Source of the DNA: Chrysemys picta bellii
Lineage: Eukaryota; Chordata; Testudines; Emydidae
Assembly: GCF_011386835.1 (NCBI RefSeq)
Contig: NC_088800.1
Coordinates: 23,302,572-23,366,571, forward strand
Direction of reading: 5' to 3'
DNA: 64,000 nt
Positions within the stretch are counted from its first letter, which is position 1; every line of letters starts with the position of its first letter. The notes under the pieces are model-generated. The model had not been told where the DNA came from. It saw only the letters and a program-made list of their open reading frames with translations, and made no database searches. Made by a program: the position numbers and the translations under genes. Below are positions 62,105 to 64,000 of this stretch, in pieces.

Positions 62105-62753
62105 AGGGTTACCATACGTCCGTTTTTTCCCGGACATGTCCGGCTTTTCGGCACTCAAACCCCCGTCCGGGGGGAATTGCCAAAAAGCCGAACATGTCCG
62201 GGAAAATGCCGGCCAGGCACTTCCCCTCCCGCGGCGGCTCTGCTCCTCCCCTGACTCTTCGGCTCTGTTTAAGAGCCGAGCTGCCCGAGCGCTATGGGCT
62301 TCAGGCAGCCCCCTTGCCTCCGGACCCCAGCCGGGCACTTCCCCTCCCGGGCTCCGGCAGCGCAGGGTCCAGAGGCATGGGGGCTGCCCGAAGCCGGTAG
62401 TGCTACTGCCTTCATGGTTTGCCGGGCAGCCTCCAGACTCTGCGCCCCCGGCTGGGCGCTTCCCCTCCCGGGCTCCAGCTGTGCTGGGGAAGCGCCGGCC
62501 AGGGGCGCAGGGTCTGGGGGCTGCCCGGCAAACCGTGAAGCCGGTAGCGCTCGGGCAGCCCTTTCCGCATGGCTGGGAGTGGGAGGGAGGAGGGGTGGAG
62601 TTAGGGCAGGGAAGGGGTGGAGTTGGGGCGGGGCTGGGAGGGAGGAGGGGCGGAGTCAGGGCAGGGAAGGGGCAGGGCTGGGGGTGGGAAATGGGCAGGG
62701 CCAGGACCCCGTGGAGGGTCCTCTTTTTTTATTTGTTAAGTATGGTAACCCTA
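62105..62753. mobile_element. GC-rich hAT-like element, second copy
   Basis: Starts AGGGTTACCATACGTCC and ends GTATGGTAACCCTA. Direct repeats GTTCACCCT flank it at 62096-62104 and 62754-62762 (9 bp exact, or 8 bp plus one chance match). It is the same family and orientation as 48090-48647, with a few extra tandem GGGAGGAGGGG units near the right end. The 244- and 156-codon frames over it are artefacts. Confidence 0.8.
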
Positions 62754-63009
62754 GTTCACCCTAATCCTAGCACTTTGCCTGCAGTGACAACAGCTCTCAG
62801 CATGAGAGGAGGCCTCTGCTCAGGTTAATTGGTGTGGTTCAATTTCTACAGGTCACACCCTTGTTCTAAAAATGAGGATGGACTACCAGAGAGAGACTAC
62901 CACAGTAAATGCTGCTGTTACACTGATTATATTGTAAACACATATACTTTCCACAGACCATGGCCGATTATTGGTGTATTTGAATTTCTGCTAACAGATG
63001 TGCTAGTTA

Positions 63010-63186
63010 AGTATCGGGGGTAGCCGTGTTAGTCTGTATCTACAAAAACAACAAGGAGTCTGGTGGCAATTTAAAGACTAACAGATTTATTTGGGCATAA
63101 GCTTTCGTGGGATGCATCCGAAGAAATGAGGTTTTTACCCACAAAAGCTTATGCCCAAATAAATCTGTAAGTCTTTAAGGTGCCAC
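63010..63186. mobile_element. fold-back Penelope mini-element
   Basis: A 177-bp insertion consisting only of two inverted copies of the Penelope tail (63010-63110 and about 63111-63186), flanked by a perfect 15-bp direct repeat CAGATGTGCTAGTTA (62995-63009 and 63187-63201). It has no coding part. The right arm has the hammerhead-like core with two damaging changes (CCGAAGA, and AAAA for GAAA). Confidence 0.85.
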
Positions 63187-64000
63187 CAGATGTGCTAGTT
63201 ATCAGGATAGAGCACATGGAGTGAGCTAAGATGTTTGTGTGGTATGGCACAGAGAGCATTGCATACAGCTTGAGAGTGGGGGAAAACTGAGGCTGAAAGC
63301 ACTTTTATTAAAATAGTGAGATTTTTAAAAGATTCAGTCATCTTTTTGGTGTTTCCCCCCAACTTCCCTTGCCAACTCTGACAAATTTATAGTGAGCATG
63401 GCTATTTTGACGGCTAGGATAAGAGGTCTTGCTGAAGGACCCAACTAAGATCAGAGCTATATTGTGCTGGGCACTGTAATTAAAGTAAAAGTAAGAACAG
63501 TCCCACAGTGCAGTGATGAATTTGTGATGTGGGAGCTGGAACTGAGACTAACCAAACTCTTCTCATAAAGGAGGTATCAAATGTGTTAGATAGGAGGATC
63601 AATTTTTAATCCCTGCTGAGCTGGGTAGGATACAAACTGGAAACTTACAAGTGAAAAGCTTTATAGCTCATTAGCAATAGCCAGAGGTAGCCAGGCCCCT
63701 GTAAGCATTAACATAATACCTTTGAGAGTGAATCTGCTTTCTGGAAAACGAATTTATATTTCCCAAAATAAAAGTAAGTTCTGAGCTTTTTGGAGCTTAG
63801 ATGGTATGGGTCTTCCACCCTCTAGCCACACTGGCTTGATGGGAGAATGGACATGCCCGCTACAGTTGGGATTATCATCAGTCTGTGAGGTATGGCATTT
63901 TAAAGAAGGCCTGGAAGGTTTGTGATGTTTGGTTGTTAAGTTTTTGTTCTGCTTGTTTTTTTACCATCAAAAAACCAGGCATCTCAGATTTGGTCATTCC

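Larger units (their letters stand above)
61436..64000. other. upstream flank of ARPP19
   Basis: No exon is visible. The region holds a GC-rich hAT-like element (62105-62753), a fold-back Penelope copy (63010-63186) and a possible MIR-like trace near 63445-63520. The stretches 61440-62095 and 63200-64000 show nothing else I recognise. In mammals the next gene is FAM214A/ATOSA; none of its exons was identified here. Confidence 0.6.

Noticed and set aside
62094..62828. 244-codon plus-strand open frame
   Set aside because: It lies on the second copy of the same GC-rich element; the frame matching the other copy is not conserved, so it is a composition artefact.
1..64000. CRISPR arrays, operons, bacterial mobile elements or phage
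   Set aside because: There is no regularly spaced repeat and no dense coding; spliced vertebrate genes and reptile retroelements show this is animal nuclear DNA.

Overview
This window is nuclear DNA from a vertebrate, almost certainly a turtle (Cryptodira). Two things show this: a turtle-type tRNA-derived SINE with a CR1-like 3' tail, and a dense mix of CR1, Penelope-like, hAT and Tc1/mariner elements and ERV LTRs of kinds I know from turtle genomes. It is not prokaryotic, and nearly every open reading frame above 60 codons is chance or lies in a repeat.

Two protein-coding genes can be read directly, both on the minus strand. (1) MYO5A (unconventional myosin-Va): only the first coding exon (33126-33100, MAVSELYTK then a GTAAGG donor) is present, inside a CpG island. 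Everything from 33099 down to base 1 is the start of its first intron. (2) ARPP19 (cAMP-regulated phosphoprotein 19): the complete 112-codon coding sequence in three exons, at 61107-61063, 53068-52946 and 44929-44759. All junctions obey GT/AG, and the Greatwall site (FDSGDY, Ser62) and the PKA site (RKPS, Ser104) are intact. The order MYO5A - ARPP19, both on the same strand, matches what I recall of the mammalian locus.

Layout: 1-33099, MYO5A intron 1, repeat-rich; 32760-33540, MYO5A CpG island; 33541 to about 39080, intergenic, with a MIR and a fold-back Penelope element; about 39080-44758, probable long, almost repeat-free ARPP19 3' UTR; 44759-61107, ARPP19 exons and two roughly 8-kb introns that hold three LTRs and several hAT elements; 60480-61435, ARPP19 CpG island with ZNF143-, CRE- and YY1-like sites; 61436-64000, upstream flank with a GC-rich hAT-like element and a small fold-back Penelope copy.

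The most unusual structures are the Penelope-like insertions. One (35848-36561) carries the end of a GIY-YIG endonuclease frame, has its tail present a second time in inverted orientation at the 5' end, and is flanked by a perfect 13-bp target duplication. A second (63010-63186) is only the two inverted tails, flanked by a perfect 15-bp duplication. Their tails, and that of a third copy at about 11400-11781, contain a hammerhead-ribozyme-like core. A separate 151-bp palindrome at 38013-38163 lies between 24-bp near-identical direct repeats and is unexplained.
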